A stretch of 64,000 nt of DNA. Source: Picosynechococcus sp. PCC 7002 (GTDB taxonomy: Bacteria > Cyanobacteriota > Cyanobacteriia > Cyanobacteriales > MRBY01). Position 1 is the stretch's first letter; the number at the start of each line of letters is the position of its first letter. Shown here one piece after another: positions 45,972-54,301 of the stretch. The position numbers and the translations under genes were made by a program. The stretch is taken from contig NZ_CAWLFA010000001.1 of NCBI RefSeq assembly GCF_963860125.1, positions 2,108,001 to 2,172,000 of the forward strand, written 5' to 3'. The notes beneath the pieces were generated by a model that was given only the letters and a program-made list of their open reading frames with translations, was not told the DNA's origin and did no database searches.

Positions 45972-46571
45972 ATGAGTGCATTGCGAGTGGGCATTGCGGG
46001 GCCAGTGGGGTCAGGGAAAACAGCCCTTTTGGATGCCCTATGTAAGGCGCTACGCGACCAATATGCGATCGCCGTCGTCACCAATGACATTTACACCAAA
46101 GAAGACGCCCAGTTTTTAACCCGCTCCGGCGCACTTCCCCCAGAACGCATTATGGGAGTTGAAACAGGGGGCTGTCCCCACACGGCGATCCGTGAAGATG
46201 CGTCCCTCAATTTGGCGGCGATCGCCGAACTCGAAGAAAAATTCCAGCCCTTGACCCTGATGTTCGTTGAAAGTGGGGGCGATAATCTGGCGGCGACCTT
46301 TAGCCCGGAACTCGTGGATGTGACGATCTATGTGATTGACGTGGCCGCAGGTGACAAAATTCCCCGTAAAGGTGGCCCTGGTATCACCAAATCGGATCTG
46401 TTGGTCATTAACAAAATCGATTTAGCCCCAGCAGTGGGCGCTGACCTAGACGTGATGGATCGCGATGCCAAAAAAATGCGGGGGGATAAGCCCTTTATTT
46501 TTACCAATCTCAAGACCCAAACTGGCTTAGAGGCGGTGCTTGATTTCATCAAAAAACATATTCTTGAGTAA
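45972..46571 (+). CDS. ureG: Urease accessory GTPase UreG
   Basis: 199 aa. Assembles the nickel centre of urease with UreF, UreD and UreE. P-loop GPVGSGKTALLDAL, Ni/Zn-binding Cys-Pro-His in GGCPHTAIREDAS, FVESGGDNLAATFSPELVD, and G4 VINKIDLAP are all intact. No other ure gene is adjacent, so the urease genes are scattered, as is common in cyanobacteria. Confidence 0.97.
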   Translation: MSALRVGIAGPVGSGKTALLDALCKALRDQYAIAVVTNDIYTKEDAQFLTRSGALPPERIMGVETGGCPHTAIREDASLNLAAIAELEEKFQPLTLMFVESGGDNLAATFSPELVDVTIYVIDVAAGDKIPRKGGPGITKSDLLVINKIDLAPAVGADLDVMDRDAKKMRGDKPFIFTNLKTQTGLEAVLDFIKKHILE

Positions 46572-46738
46572 CGTAAAAAACAAAATAATTCTAATTCAAA
46601 GAACTATTTTTTTTGTCTCCCAAATGAACTCATAAGCGGTTTTAAAATTTCTCTTGATGGCATTTTTCGATACTTATCCAATTTAAATAATGGCGGCTTT
46701 TTAGGCGATTTGAAAAGTAAAAGAAGCCTCTTTCAATA

Positions 46739-47500
46739 ATGTCTTACTTTTTTTCCTGGTTTATCGGTTTTTGGTTCATTCTCTTTGGGGGAATGCTCCT
46801 TAAAGCAACTATTGGTCAGCAACTACGTCCTTTACTGAGCTACCGTAAGCCTCCCCTGGGCCAAATTCGCCCTGGTGAGAAAATTTATTTTCAGGGACAA
46901 TATAGCGTCGGCAAAAGTATTCTTTCTCCCTTAACAAAAACGACCTGTCTGAGATGGCAATTAATGGTGATAGAAACCCAAGGGAAACAGTCGAGACGCC
47001 TCATCGATCAAACTTCTAAAAGCACTTTTTTTGTCGCCGATCAACAACAAATCCTAGAAGTGCTCCCCCGTCAGCAACGCTCTGGCACGGCGATCGCCAT
47101 CGGAAAAAGTCGAGTTGTGCTGTCGTCTCCCCAGCATGAACTGGATAACTACGTGGGCCTCGGCAAATGCCATTACCAAGTGCAGCAAAACATTTTCATG
47201 CCCCTCAAAGATCCCCAGGCGATCGCCTTTTTAGAAGCGAATCACATTAACCCCAAAGGCCCCCTAGGAAATCGTCGGGGGCTGGTTTTACGGGAATACA
47301 TTTGGGTGGCGGGGGATCCGGTTTACATTTATGGCAAGCTGATCCGGCGCGATCGCCAGCATAAAATCCTCATCCCTTGGGTGATTAGCCACCAACCCCG
47401 CGCCCGTATTGTGATTATTTTGGGGAGCTTAGGACTCATTGGTTTGAGTTTATTAATTGCAGGGATTACGGTGATTCTTCAGGGGGGGTTGCCGCTTTAG
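46739..47500 (+). CDS. GIDE-domain membrane protein (MULAN/GIDE-like, no RING)
   Basis: 253 aa. N-terminal membrane segment (FFSWFIGFWFILFGGMLLKA) and C-terminal segment (IVIILGSLGLIGLSLLIAGI). The middle, with TCLRWQLMV, LVLREYIWVAGDPVYIYGKLI and STFFVADQQQ, matches the GIDE domain shared with mitochondrial MAPL/MULAN. The RING finger of the eukaryotic E3 ligases is absent. Function in bacteria unknown. The 3' end overlaps the convergent lipid kinase gene by 35 bp. Confidence 0.85.
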   Translation: MSYFFSWFIGFWFILFGGMLLKATIGQQLRPLLSYRKPPLGQIRPGEKIYFQGQYSVGKSILSPLTKTTCLRWQLMVIETQGKQSRRLIDQTSKSTFFVADQQQILEVLPRQQRSGTAIAIGKSRVVLSSPQHELDNYVGLGKCHYQVQQNIFMPLKDPQAIAFLEANHINPKGPLGNRRGLVLREYIWVAGDPVYIYGKLIRRDRQHKILIPWVISHQPRARIVIILGSLGLIGLSLLIAGITVILQGGLPL

Positions 47501-48401
47501 GGGGAAGCTGCACCCAGAGGCTCCGGGGTACCGCCGCGAACTGGGCCATGGTTATTTCCTCTAGCAATTCTCCGTCTAAGAGTAGAGCCTGGGGCGACGT
47601 GGTGGTTACTGTTAACTCGGCGGTGCGCCAAGATTGGATGTGGGGATGATCAGCGGGATTGTCTTGGAGAGCCGCCTGGAATAATTCGTAGGATGCACTG
47701 AGCAAACCAAAAAGCTCTCCCTCGTCAGCCATGGTGAGAACGGTGACATCGAGTAGGGCATCTTGACCCGAGGCCCCGCCCGTTCCCTGGGCCAAAATTG
47801 AAGTGCTGGGGGCCAAGTTCGCTACGGTGATCGCGAGCACATCATCAAAGGTTTGTTGGCGATCGCCAAAATCGAGGGTCGCCTGGAAGGGTTGCAGCTT
47901 TTGCAGTTGTTGTACTGCCGTGGACAAATAGGCAAAGAAACCAAACCGTTGTTTACTATCCCGGTCAGTTTCGCCAATGGTCGCCGCCTCTAGGCCAATC
48001 CCAGCCAAAAGAATCATCGGTTGACCATTGCAGGTGGCGCAGTCGATCTGTTGGGGCTGTCCCTGCAAAATCACATCACAGGCTTGGTCGATAGCTGTGG
48101 GAATATCTAAGGCCGCCGCGAAGGCATTGGCCGTCCCCCGGGGAATAACGGCCAGGGGAATATTACTGTGCATCAAAACTGTCGCCACCGCTGAAACAGT
48201 GCCGTCGCCCCCAGACGCAATGATGAGATCAGCTCCCTGGGCGATCGCCGTTTCTGCCAAGGCCGTCGCACTTTCTTCGGGGGAGGTAAATTGAATCTCA
48301 AGCTCAACCTGATCGAGGAGCTTGGCTCGAATTTGTTCCAGTTCCTGGGGGGCATGGCCCGCACCGGATACCGGATTAAAAATGAGATGCACTTTTTTCA
48401 T
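47466..48401 (-). CDS. YegS/diacylglycerol-kinase-family lipid kinase
   Basis: 311 aa. Catalytic-domain motifs: HLIFNPVSGAG, the nucleotide-binding IASGGDGTVSAVA, VIPRGTANAFAAAL, and AGIGLEAATIGETD. The C-terminal beta-sandwich includes LLDGELLEE. Members phosphorylate diacylglycerol, phosphatidylglycerol or related lipids; the substrate is not deducible. The last 35 bp overlap the convergent GIDE gene. Confidence 0.93.
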   Translation of the reverse strand: MKKVHLIFNPVSGAGHAPQELEQIRAKLLDQVELEIQFTSPEESATALAETAIAQGADLIIASGGDGTVSAVATVLMHSNIPLAVIPRGTANAFAAALDIPTAIDQACDVILQGQPQQIDCATCNGQPMILLAGIGLEAATIGETDRDSKQRFGFFAYLSTAVQQLQKLQPFQATLDFGDRQQTFDDVLAITVANLAPSTSILAQGTGGASGQDALLDVTVLTMADEGELFGLLSASYELFQAALQDNPADHPHIQSWRTAELTVTTTSPQALLLDGELLEEITMAQFAAVPRSLWVQLPPKAATPPEESP

Positions 48402-48442
48402 CGTGTTCTACGAGGGGATATGAAAAGTTCGCCCTAGACTTC

Positions 48443-48730
48443 CTAGAGTACCGTGGCGATCGCCGCTTGGAGTTGTTCCTGGGCGAGGTCAGTAATGATA
48501 AAAACCTCCTGGACCGATTTTCCCTTGCGGGCAATGACCTTAAAGCCCCCTTGCAATGGCACAGACACCCGCAGTTTCAACCGGGGAATATTGCCTCTGG
48601 TTCGACTGAGAGCCCCTGGGGTGATCGTGCGAATCCCCTCACAGTTGACTAATTTTTCGAGCACTGGGATCAGCCCCTCAATGTGGGTCGAATGATTCCA
48701 AACGAGTCTTCCTTTTTCCTCTGATGCCAT
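48443..48730 (-). CDS. DUF2103 family protein
   Basis: 95 aa, small basic alpha/beta protein: GRLVWNHSTHIEGLIPVLEKL, GIRTITPGALSRTRGN, LKLRVSVPLQGGFKVIARKGKS. I recognise it as DUF2103, a cyanobacterial and archaeal family called a predicted metal-binding protein; no experiment I know of defines its job. The ATG follows the clpS stop with no gap, implying a shared transcript and possible translational coupling. Confidence 0.85.
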   Translation of the reverse strand: MASEEKGRLVWNHSTHIEGLIPVLEKLVNCEGIRTITPGALSRTRGNIPRLKLRVSVPLQGGFKVIARKGKSVQEVFIITDLAQEQLQAAIATVL

Positions 48731-49024
48731 CTACGCCGCCTCAAGGGGAGCCATGGTCAAACCTTCCCGTCGCAATTGTTGGTGATAAAGTTCCGCTGGT
48801 TCCTGGGGGCCTACCCAGACAATGGCCTGACCGTCGAAATGCACTTGATTGGTTAAATTCCAAGCTTGATCCGCCGTCATATTCGGGATGTAGGTCATTA
48901 AACAATGGGCAACATGCTCAAAGGTATTGAAATCATCGTTGAGGACAATCACCTTAAAGTTTGGGTAAGGCTTACGGACTGTTTGGCGATCGCTTTCTTT
49001 GAGAATACCGGGAGCAGGGGCCAT
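48731..49024 (-). CDS. clpS: ATP-dependent Clp protease adaptor ClpS
   Basis: 97 aa. ClpS delivers N-degron substrates to ClpC/ClpP. The core FKVIVLNDDFNTFEHVAHCL and AWNLTNQVHFDGQAIVWVGPQEPAE contain the Asn-Asp-Asp of the N-degron pocket and the His of the specificity site. The C-terminus LRREGLTMAPLEAA is the standard cyanobacterial ClpS1 tail. Directly upstream of the DUF2103 gene. Confidence 0.95.
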   Translation of the reverse strand: MAPAPGILKESDRQTVRKPYPNFKVIVLNDDFNTFEHVAHCLMTYIPNMTADQAWNLTNQVHFDGQAIVWVGPQEPAELYHQQLRREGLTMAPLEAA

Positions 49025-49255
49025 GGTAACCGAATCAATCCTTGGGATAGACGAAGAACGTTAAAACAAATTTGTTAGAAAATTTATAGTGGGAGCATTT
49101 GGCTGATTAACCAGAATCGCTTCCTCTGGAGGCAAAAGTTGCGCCGATAATGCCCCTTATTCTAGAGAGAACCCCCCTGCTTGACAAGATGTGGGTGGCC
49201 CATTGACTCGGTTGGCGACATTTTTCAGAAAAAAGTTAACGCAAAACCTTGCGCT

Positions 49256-49284
49256 TTCAAAAATTCGGTGCTACATTGTATAAC
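49256..49284 (+). promoter_or_regulatory. Likely promoter of tRNA-Lys
   Basis: TTCAAA (49256-49261) and TATAAC (49279-49284) are 17 bp apart. The -10 ends 18 bp before the first tRNA base. The -35 is weak, the -10 good. Confidence 0.5.
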
Positions 49285-49302
49285 TGTGTTGAAAAGCACA
49301 AC

Positions 49303-49374
49303 GGGTCGTTAGCTCAGCGGTAGAGCACTCGGCTTTTAACCGATTGGCCCAGAGTTCGAATCTCTGACGACCCA
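49303..49374 (+). tRNA. trnK: tRNA-Lys (UUU)
   Basis: 72-nt cloverleaf: acceptor GGGTCGT/ACGACCC, D-arm GCTC/GAGC, anticodon loop CTTTTAA (anticodon TTT at loop positions 3-5), T-arm AGAG/CTCT with TTCGAAT, discriminator A. The 3' CCA is not encoded. A strong hairpin terminator follows. Confidence 0.97.
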
Positions 49375-49383
49375 TTTTTTAGG

Positions 49384-49426
49384 AAGTCCTGCAAGCATCA
49401 TGTTTGTGGGACTTTCTCGTTTTTTC
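49384..49426 (+). terminator. Intrinsic terminator after tRNA-Lys
   Basis: AAGTCCTGCAAGC pairs along 13 positions, counting G-T wobbles, with the downstream GTTTGTGGGACTT around a 5-nt loop. A T-run follows (TCTCGTTTTTTC). It lies 10 bp after the tRNA. Confidence 0.8.
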
Positions 49427-49487
49427 TCCACGCGGCCTTTGGGAAAGGTTCCGGTATGATGGGCTGTGTTTGTGTTTTGAGTAAGCT

Positions 49488-50210
49488 ATGGTTTGGCAGC
49501 GTCTGGATAATCGGTTCTTCGATCAACTGCGTCCCTTTAAGTTTGAGCTAGATTTCACAAAATTTGCCCAGGCTTCTGTTTTAACAAGCTGTGGCGATAC
49601 CAAGGTTTTGTGCACGGTTTCCGTAGAGGAAGGGGTGCCGCCATTTTTACGGGATAGTGGCCAAGGCTGGCTCACCGCAGAATATCGGATGATGCCCGGC
49701 GCAACCCCAGAACGGCAACGGCGCGAGTTTATGAAATTATCGGGGCGCACCCAGGAAATTCAACGGCTGATCGGCCGCAGTTTACGGGCGGCAATCGATC
49801 TCAAGGCTTTGGGCGAGCGAACAATTACCATCGATGCGGATGTGCTCCAGGCCGATGGGGGAACGCGGACCACGGCAATCACAGGGGGTTATGTGGGCTT
49901 GGCGATCGCCTGTGAGCGTTTAGTCAAAGCAGGCATCCTAGGAAAATCACCGATTATTGCACCGGTGGCGGCCATTTCTGTGGGTCTCATCGCCGGGCAA
50001 GCTTACCTCGATTTGAATTACCTCGAAGATGTGGCGGCGGATGTGGATTTCAATGTGGTGATGATCGGCGGCCAAGGGCTAAACCTCATTGAAGTGCAGG
50101 GCACCGCCGAGGCAGGCAGTTATAACCGCGCCCAACTGAATCAAATTCTCGATGTTGCAGAAAAAGGGATTCAAACCATTATGACCCTACAAACAAAAGC
50201 CATTCACTAA
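49488..50210 (+). CDS. rph: Ribonuclease PH
   Basis: 240 aa. Phosphorolytic 3' exonuclease that trims tRNA precursors. Signatures: SCGDTKVLCTVSVEEGVPPF, GWLTAEYRMMPGAT, GRTQEIQRLIGRSLRA, DADVLQADGGTRTTAITGG, DLNYLEDVAADVDFNVVM. Full length, so it does not share the well-known rph-1 truncation of E. coli K-12. Confidence 0.97.
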   Translation: MVWQRLDNRFFDQLRPFKFELDFTKFAQASVLTSCGDTKVLCTVSVEEGVPPFLRDSGQGWLTAEYRMMPGATPERQRREFMKLSGRTQEIQRLIGRSLRAAIDLKALGERTITIDADVLQADGGTRTTAITGGYVGLAIACERLVKAGILGKSPIIAPVAAISVGLIAGQAYLDLNYLEDVAADVDFNVVMIGGQGLNLIEVQGTAEAGSYNRAQLNQILDVAEKGIQTIMTLQTKAIH

Positions 50211-50248
50211 TGGATTTTTTAGGAAAAGGCGATCGCCTTTTTCAGACC

Positions 50249-51205
50249 CTATTGCGAATTTTGGAGTTGTTGCCGGAGGGTTTGAACTGCTTCTAGCCAG
50301 GGAGCCTGTTGCTGCTGGCCATAGAGGGAATGGGCATAGTCCAACAGGGGCATCGCGGCGGCACGTTGATTATTTTTGATCAGAAGTTGGGCCGCCGCAA
50401 AGTAGGCATTGGCGTAGGTTGGGTCCCGCTCACTACTGGCCCGAAAAGCGGCGAGGGCTTCCGAAAAATCCCCCCGCTGGGTGAGCAAACGTCCCTGGAG
50501 ATAATGCACAGCGGCGAGGTTTAACTGGCTTTTCAATAACTCTTGGATTAAAGGTTGGGCTGCTTCGGGGCGATCACCGGCGAGGTATAACTCCGCTAGT
50601 TGGATGGTAGCGTCAGGAAAATTAGGGGCTAATTCACGGGCCTTTTGCCACGCTTGGATGGCGGCGTCTCGATTGCCCTGGTGGCGATAAATTAAGCCGA
50701 GGTTGTAATGGGCGATCGCCAAATTGGGATCTAAAGATAAAGCCCGCCGGAGATAGGTTTCTGCCTGGGGCCAATTTTGACTATCGATGAGCACGCCCCC
50801 CAGATTGCCATAGGCCACCGCAAAATTAGGCTGGAGGGCAATGGTTTCAAGAAAAGCCTGGGCCGCGCTCGGTAAATCCCCCCGTTGCCCCAGGGCTAAA
50901 CCCAGATTGTAATGGGCCTGCCACAGGAGCGGATCGAGGGCGATCGCCTGTTGAAATTGCGCGATCGCCCCGTCTAAATTTCCCTGCTGGATGAGGGCTA
51001 ATCCCTCACTGAGCTTGGCTTTGGCTGCTGGGGTTGTTGGGGTAATGCTCGGCCATGTCTGCAGCGCTGGAGTCTGGGGGATTTCTTGGGCGATCGCCTC
51101 TCCCCTAGGCAAACCCAAAAAGAGCAGAGCGATAAAAACATTGCGAAGCGTAAATAAATTCAGCACAGATTTACAGATATTTATCCAACTTAAACTTAAA
51201 CGCAA
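50249..51205 (-). CDS. Exported TPR-repeat protein
   Basis: 318 aa. An N-terminal signal sequence (NVFIALLFLGLPRGEAIAQ) is followed by about seven tandem tetratricopeptide repeats, for example GNLDGAIAQFQQAIALDP, GDLPSAAQAFLETIAL and GNRDAAIQAWQKARELAP. TPR arrays scaffold protein complexes. There is no ATG near the beginning. I take TTG 51205, which has TAAGGT upstream; GTG 51166 is the alternative and gives a shorter signal peptide. Location is likely periplasm or thylakoid lumen. Confidence 0.85.
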   Translation of the reverse strand: MRLSLSWINICKSVLNLFTLRNVFIALLFLGLPRGEAIAQEIPQTPALQTWPSITPTTPAAKAKLSEGLALIQQGNLDGAIAQFQQAIALDPLLWQAHYNLGLALGQRGDLPSAAQAFLETIALQPNFAVAYGNLGGVLIDSQNWPQAETYLRRALSLDPNLAIAHYNLGLIYRHQGNRDAAIQAWQKARELAPNFPDATIQLAELYLAGDRPEAAQPLIQELLKSQLNLAAVHYLQGRLLTQRGDFSEALAAFRASSERDPTYANAYFAAAQLLIKNNQRAAAMPLLDYAHSLYGQQQQAPWLEAVQTLRQQLQNSQ

Positions 51206-51406
51206 AATACCTTACAAGACATATCAGTTTTACGCAGCAGGCCGCCAAACGGCGTTAGGCTTACCACTAGGGCGTATCTTGTCCCTCTTACCCAAGAAGA
51301 TTAGCTTTTCCCATAAGTTCCAGCGTTTTTCAGCGGATCATCTCCTAAGTTCACCGCAAAGATTGCCCCATTGCGCCCCCTGCTTCAATCACGAGACGAG
51401 AAAACC

Positions 51407-53434
51407 ATGACCAGAACGACCGAAAATATCCGTAATATCGCGATCATTGGCCCCTATTCTGCGGGTAAAACCACCCTCCTCGAAAGCCTACTTTTTCTCA
51501 CCCAAGCCACTACTCGCAAAGGCCGCATCGAAGACAAAAATACCGTTGGCGACAGTAGCCCCGAAGCCCGTGACCATACCATGAGCGTCGAACTGTCCAT
51601 CGCCAGCACAAAATATCAAGATATCGAACTGACCTTTCTCGATTGCCCCGGCTCCATTGAATTTCTCCAGGAAACTTACAATGCCCTTGTGGGCGTCGGC
51701 ACCGCTGTGATTGTTTGTGAGCCAGAAACCGAAAGAATTCTCACCCTGTCGCCCCTGTTTAAATTCCTCGACGATTGGAATATTCCCCACATCGTTTTTA
51801 TCAACAAAATGGATCGGGCTAAGAATAACTTCCTCGATGTTCTCGCTGCCCTCCAGGAAGCCTCGAACCGTCCCTTGGTGCCCCAACAGTACCCTATCCG
51901 CAAGGATCAGCAAATCCTCCTGGGCTACATCGATCTAGTTTCAGAACAAGCCTACCACTACCATCCCGACTGTCCAGCGGATCCAGTACCTTTCCCGGAG
52001 GAACTGCACATTGAAGAAAAGATCACCAGGGAAGAAATGCTAGAAACCCTGGCCGACTTTGATGATGAACTTTTAGCAATGCTCCTGGAAGAGGTGGCCC
52101 CTTCTTCAGAAGAAATTCTCCAGGATCTCCGCAAGGAACTCAGCGCAGATCAAATTGTGCCTGTGGTATTTGGGATTGCCAGCGAAGATTATGGTGTCCG
52201 ACCACTCCTTGATATTTTGGTGCAGGAAGCCCCGGCCCCTGTGGATACCACTGCTCGTCGGGAACTCAAAGCTTCCCCCCAGGAAACTGTTGTGCAGGTT
52301 TTAAAGAACTTCTATACGCCCCAGGGTGGAAAACTATCCCTAGTGCGGGTTTGGCAAGGGGAACTCCAGGAAGGCATGCTCCTCAATGGTCTCCGGCCAG
52401 CGGGCATCTATCAACTGATGGGACACCAACAAAAGCCGATCCAAAAGGCGATTACCGGAGAAATTGTTGCCCTGGCTCGCCTGGAGGATGTCAAGGTCGG
52501 CGAAACCCTCAGTAGTGGTGATAAACCCCTTAAACCGCTGCGGACAGCCACGGTGATGCAACCGGTTTATACTTTGGCGATCGCCCCAGAAAATCGCAAA
52601 GATGAAGTCAAGCTGAGTAATGCCCTCAACAAACTGGTCGATGAAGATCCATCCCTGGCCTGGGAGCAACATGGTGATACCCACGAAGTTATCCTCTGGG
52701 GTCAAGGGGATATCCATCTCCAGGTGGCCCTCGAACGCCTCCGCCGCAAATATAACCTACCGATGACGACCCATTTACCACGGGTGCCCTACAAAGAAAC
52801 AATCCGCCATGGTGGTAGCTCCCATGGTCGTTACAAACACCAAACCGGGGGCCATGGGGCCTTTGGGGATGTGTACCTCGAAATTAAACCGCTCAATCGG
52901 GGCACGGGTTTTCAATTCCACGAAACCATCGTCGGTGGCGTTGTCCCCAGACAGTACATTCCTGGGGTGGAAATGGGAGTGCGGGAATACTTAACTCAGG
53001 GGCCTTTGGGTTTCCCGGTGGTGGATGTGGATGTGACCCTCACCAATGGTTCGTATCATGCCGTAGACAGTTCTGAGCAGGCTTTTAAACAAGCGGCGCG
53101 CATTGCGATGACTGAAGGGATGCCCCTCTGTGATCCTCAGTTGCTAGAGCCTATTCTGCTGATCAATATCTATATTCCCAATGAATTTACCTCCAACGCC
53201 TTGCAGCTCATCAGCAGTAAACGGGGTCAAATTCTCGGCTACGAAAGTTTGACCGATTGGCGCGGTTGGGACCACATTACGGGTTATTTCCCCCTCGCTG
53301 AAATGCACAATTTAATCATCGAACTGCGATCGCTCACCTTTGGGGTCGGCTTTTTTGATTGGCAATATGACCACCTCCAGGAGGTACCGGATAAAGTTTC
53401 GGAGCAAGTCTTGGCAACCCTAAAAGATCATTAA
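51407..53434 (+). CDS. EF-G-like translational GTPase paralogue with altered G3 motif
   Basis: 675 aa from ATG 51407. All five EF-G domains are recognisable: G1 GPYSAGKTTLLES, G4 FINKMDRAKN, and the C-terminal SYHAVDSSEQAFKQAARIAM and SSKRGQILGYESL blocks. The G3 motif reads D79-C-P-G-S83 where EF-G has DTPGH, so the His that activates water for GTP hydrolysis is Ser. The canonical EF-G at 37799 keeps His. Such EF-G-like paralogues are found in cyanobacteria and other phyla; their function is not established. Possibly ribosome-associated with slow or no GTP hydrolysis. Confidence 0.92.
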   Translation: MTRTTENIRNIAIIGPYSAGKTTLLESLLFLTQATTRKGRIEDKNTVGDSSPEARDHTMSVELSIASTKYQDIELTFLDCPGSIEFLQETYNALVGVGTAVIVCEPETERILTLSPLFKFLDDWNIPHIVFINKMDRAKNNFLDVLAALQEASNRPLVPQQYPIRKDQQILLGYIDLVSEQAYHYHPDCPADPVPFPEELHIEEKITREEMLETLADFDDELLAMLLEEVAPSSEEILQDLRKELSADQIVPVVFGIASEDYGVRPLLDILVQEAPAPVDTTARRELKASPQETVVQVLKNFYTPQGGKLSLVRVWQGELQEGMLLNGLRPAGIYQLMGHQQKPIQKAITGEIVALARLEDVKVGETLSSGDKPLKPLRTATVMQPVYTLAIAPENRKDEVKLSNALNKLVDEDPSLAWEQHGDTHEVILWGQGDIHLQVALERLRRKYNLPMTTHLPRVPYKETIRHGGSSHGRYKHQTGGHGAFGDVYLEIKPLNRGTGFQFHETIVGGVVPRQYIPGVEMGVREYLTQGPLGFPVVDVDVTLTNGSYHAVDSSEQAFKQAARIAMTEGMPLCDPQLLEPILLINIYIPNEFTSNALQLISSKRGQILGYESLTDWRGWDHITGYFPLAEMHNLIIELRSLTFGVGFFDWQYDHLQEVPDKVSEQVLATLKDH

Positions 53435-53562
53435 ATCTAATTATTGCCAAAAAGTAATAAATCCCTGGTGTGTGCGGCATTGGGGATTCTTCTTTGAGGC
53501 GATCGCCTCTGGGGATCTCGCTATACTAAAACAAAGTTTCGTAACCCCTGGAGGTGCGCCCC

Positions 53563-53811
53563 ATGTGCATTTGCGTGGACTGTGAATATGTTGACCGCTG
53601 CGAAACCTACCATGTCGTTGAAACCCAGCACCAACAGCCCCATCTAACCGACCAGCCTGATTTTTCGCCCATCGAACCGATGATCAACGTCAATATCCGC
53701 TCTGAAGGGGAAATGATCGAAATGGAATGGGATGTGGTGGGTTGCGCGAGTTTTTCCCAAGAAAAAGGAAAATGGGCGCGGCTCCGACCGGGGGAGGCGA
53801 TTCCCACTTGA
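53563..53811 (+). CDS. ycf34: Ycf34 family iron-sulfur protein
   Basis: 82 aa from ATG 53563 (MCICVDCEYVDRCETYH), with GGAGG 7 nt upstream. The N-terminal C3, C5, C8 and C14 cysteines are the Ycf34 signature. Ycf34 is conserved in cyanobacteria and red-algal plastids; the Synechocystis protein was reported to bind an Fe-S cluster and affect photosynthetic electron transport. GTG 53554 would add three residues and is disfavoured by the ribosome binding site spacing. Confidence 0.93.
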   Translation: MCICVDCEYVDRCETYHVVETQHQQPHLTDQPDFSPIEPMINVNIRSEGEMIEMEWDVVGCASFSQEKGKWARLRPGEAIPT

Positions 53812-53893
53812 ATAATCGCTTAACCCTTGGCAAAAGTCCACGGGTTTTCTCCAGTAAAATATGGGCGTGAACATCGCTGTGAGGAAACATCCG

Positions 53894-54274
53894 ATGAAGA
53901 TAAAGGGTTTTGTTTGGGCCTGTGCCTTGGCGGGAATGCTCCTACCGGGGTCAAAGGCGATCGCCCAGGCCAATATGAAAAATGGCTTTCTCAATGTTCA
54001 GATGCGAGAAGCCCTCTGCGGGCAAAACTGGCCCCGGGCGATCCAAGTCCTCGACACCATGAAGCGCATTAGTCCCAAAGATCGGTCTAGTCTGGAGCGA
54101 TACCGGTCTTTCCTCGTAAATTTCCGCAATAACAATACCCGCATTGCCGCTTGGCCCGCGTCTGATTATTGTGCTGGGACGGTGGAGGCGTTGCCGAATC
54201 CCAATGCAACCAACCCCAACTCCAGTTCTGGCAGTAACCCCAATATGCGCACTGATACGGTGCCGACTTTTTAG
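53894..54274 (+). CDS. Small exported protein, function unknown
   Basis: 126 aa from ATG 53894 (MKIKGFVWACALAGMLLPG) with GAGGAAA upstream. A Sec signal peptide ends near SKAIAQA. The mature protein has two Cys (EALCGQNW and SDYCAGT) that may form a disulfide, a helical basic middle and an Asn/Ser/Pro-rich low-complexity tail. I do not recognise the family. Confidence 0.75.
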   Translation: MKIKGFVWACALAGMLLPGSKAIAQANMKNGFLNVQMREALCGQNWPRAIQVLDTMKRISPKDRSSLERYRSFLVNFRNNNTRIAAWPASDYCAGTVEALPNPNATNPNSSSGSNPNMRTDTVPTF

Positions 54275-54301
54275 GGTTATTTAAGTTAGCAAAATCAATC
54301 G

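Noticed and set aside
49451..49466. TATGAT box upstream of rph sharing 13 bases with the cpcU promoter
   Set aside because: There is no -35 at 17 bp spacing here, and the shared stretch is short enough for chance.
53450..53500. AATCCC/GGGATT stem after the EF-G-like gene
   Set aside because: Weak stem, long loop and a C-interrupted T-run; not enough for a terminator call.
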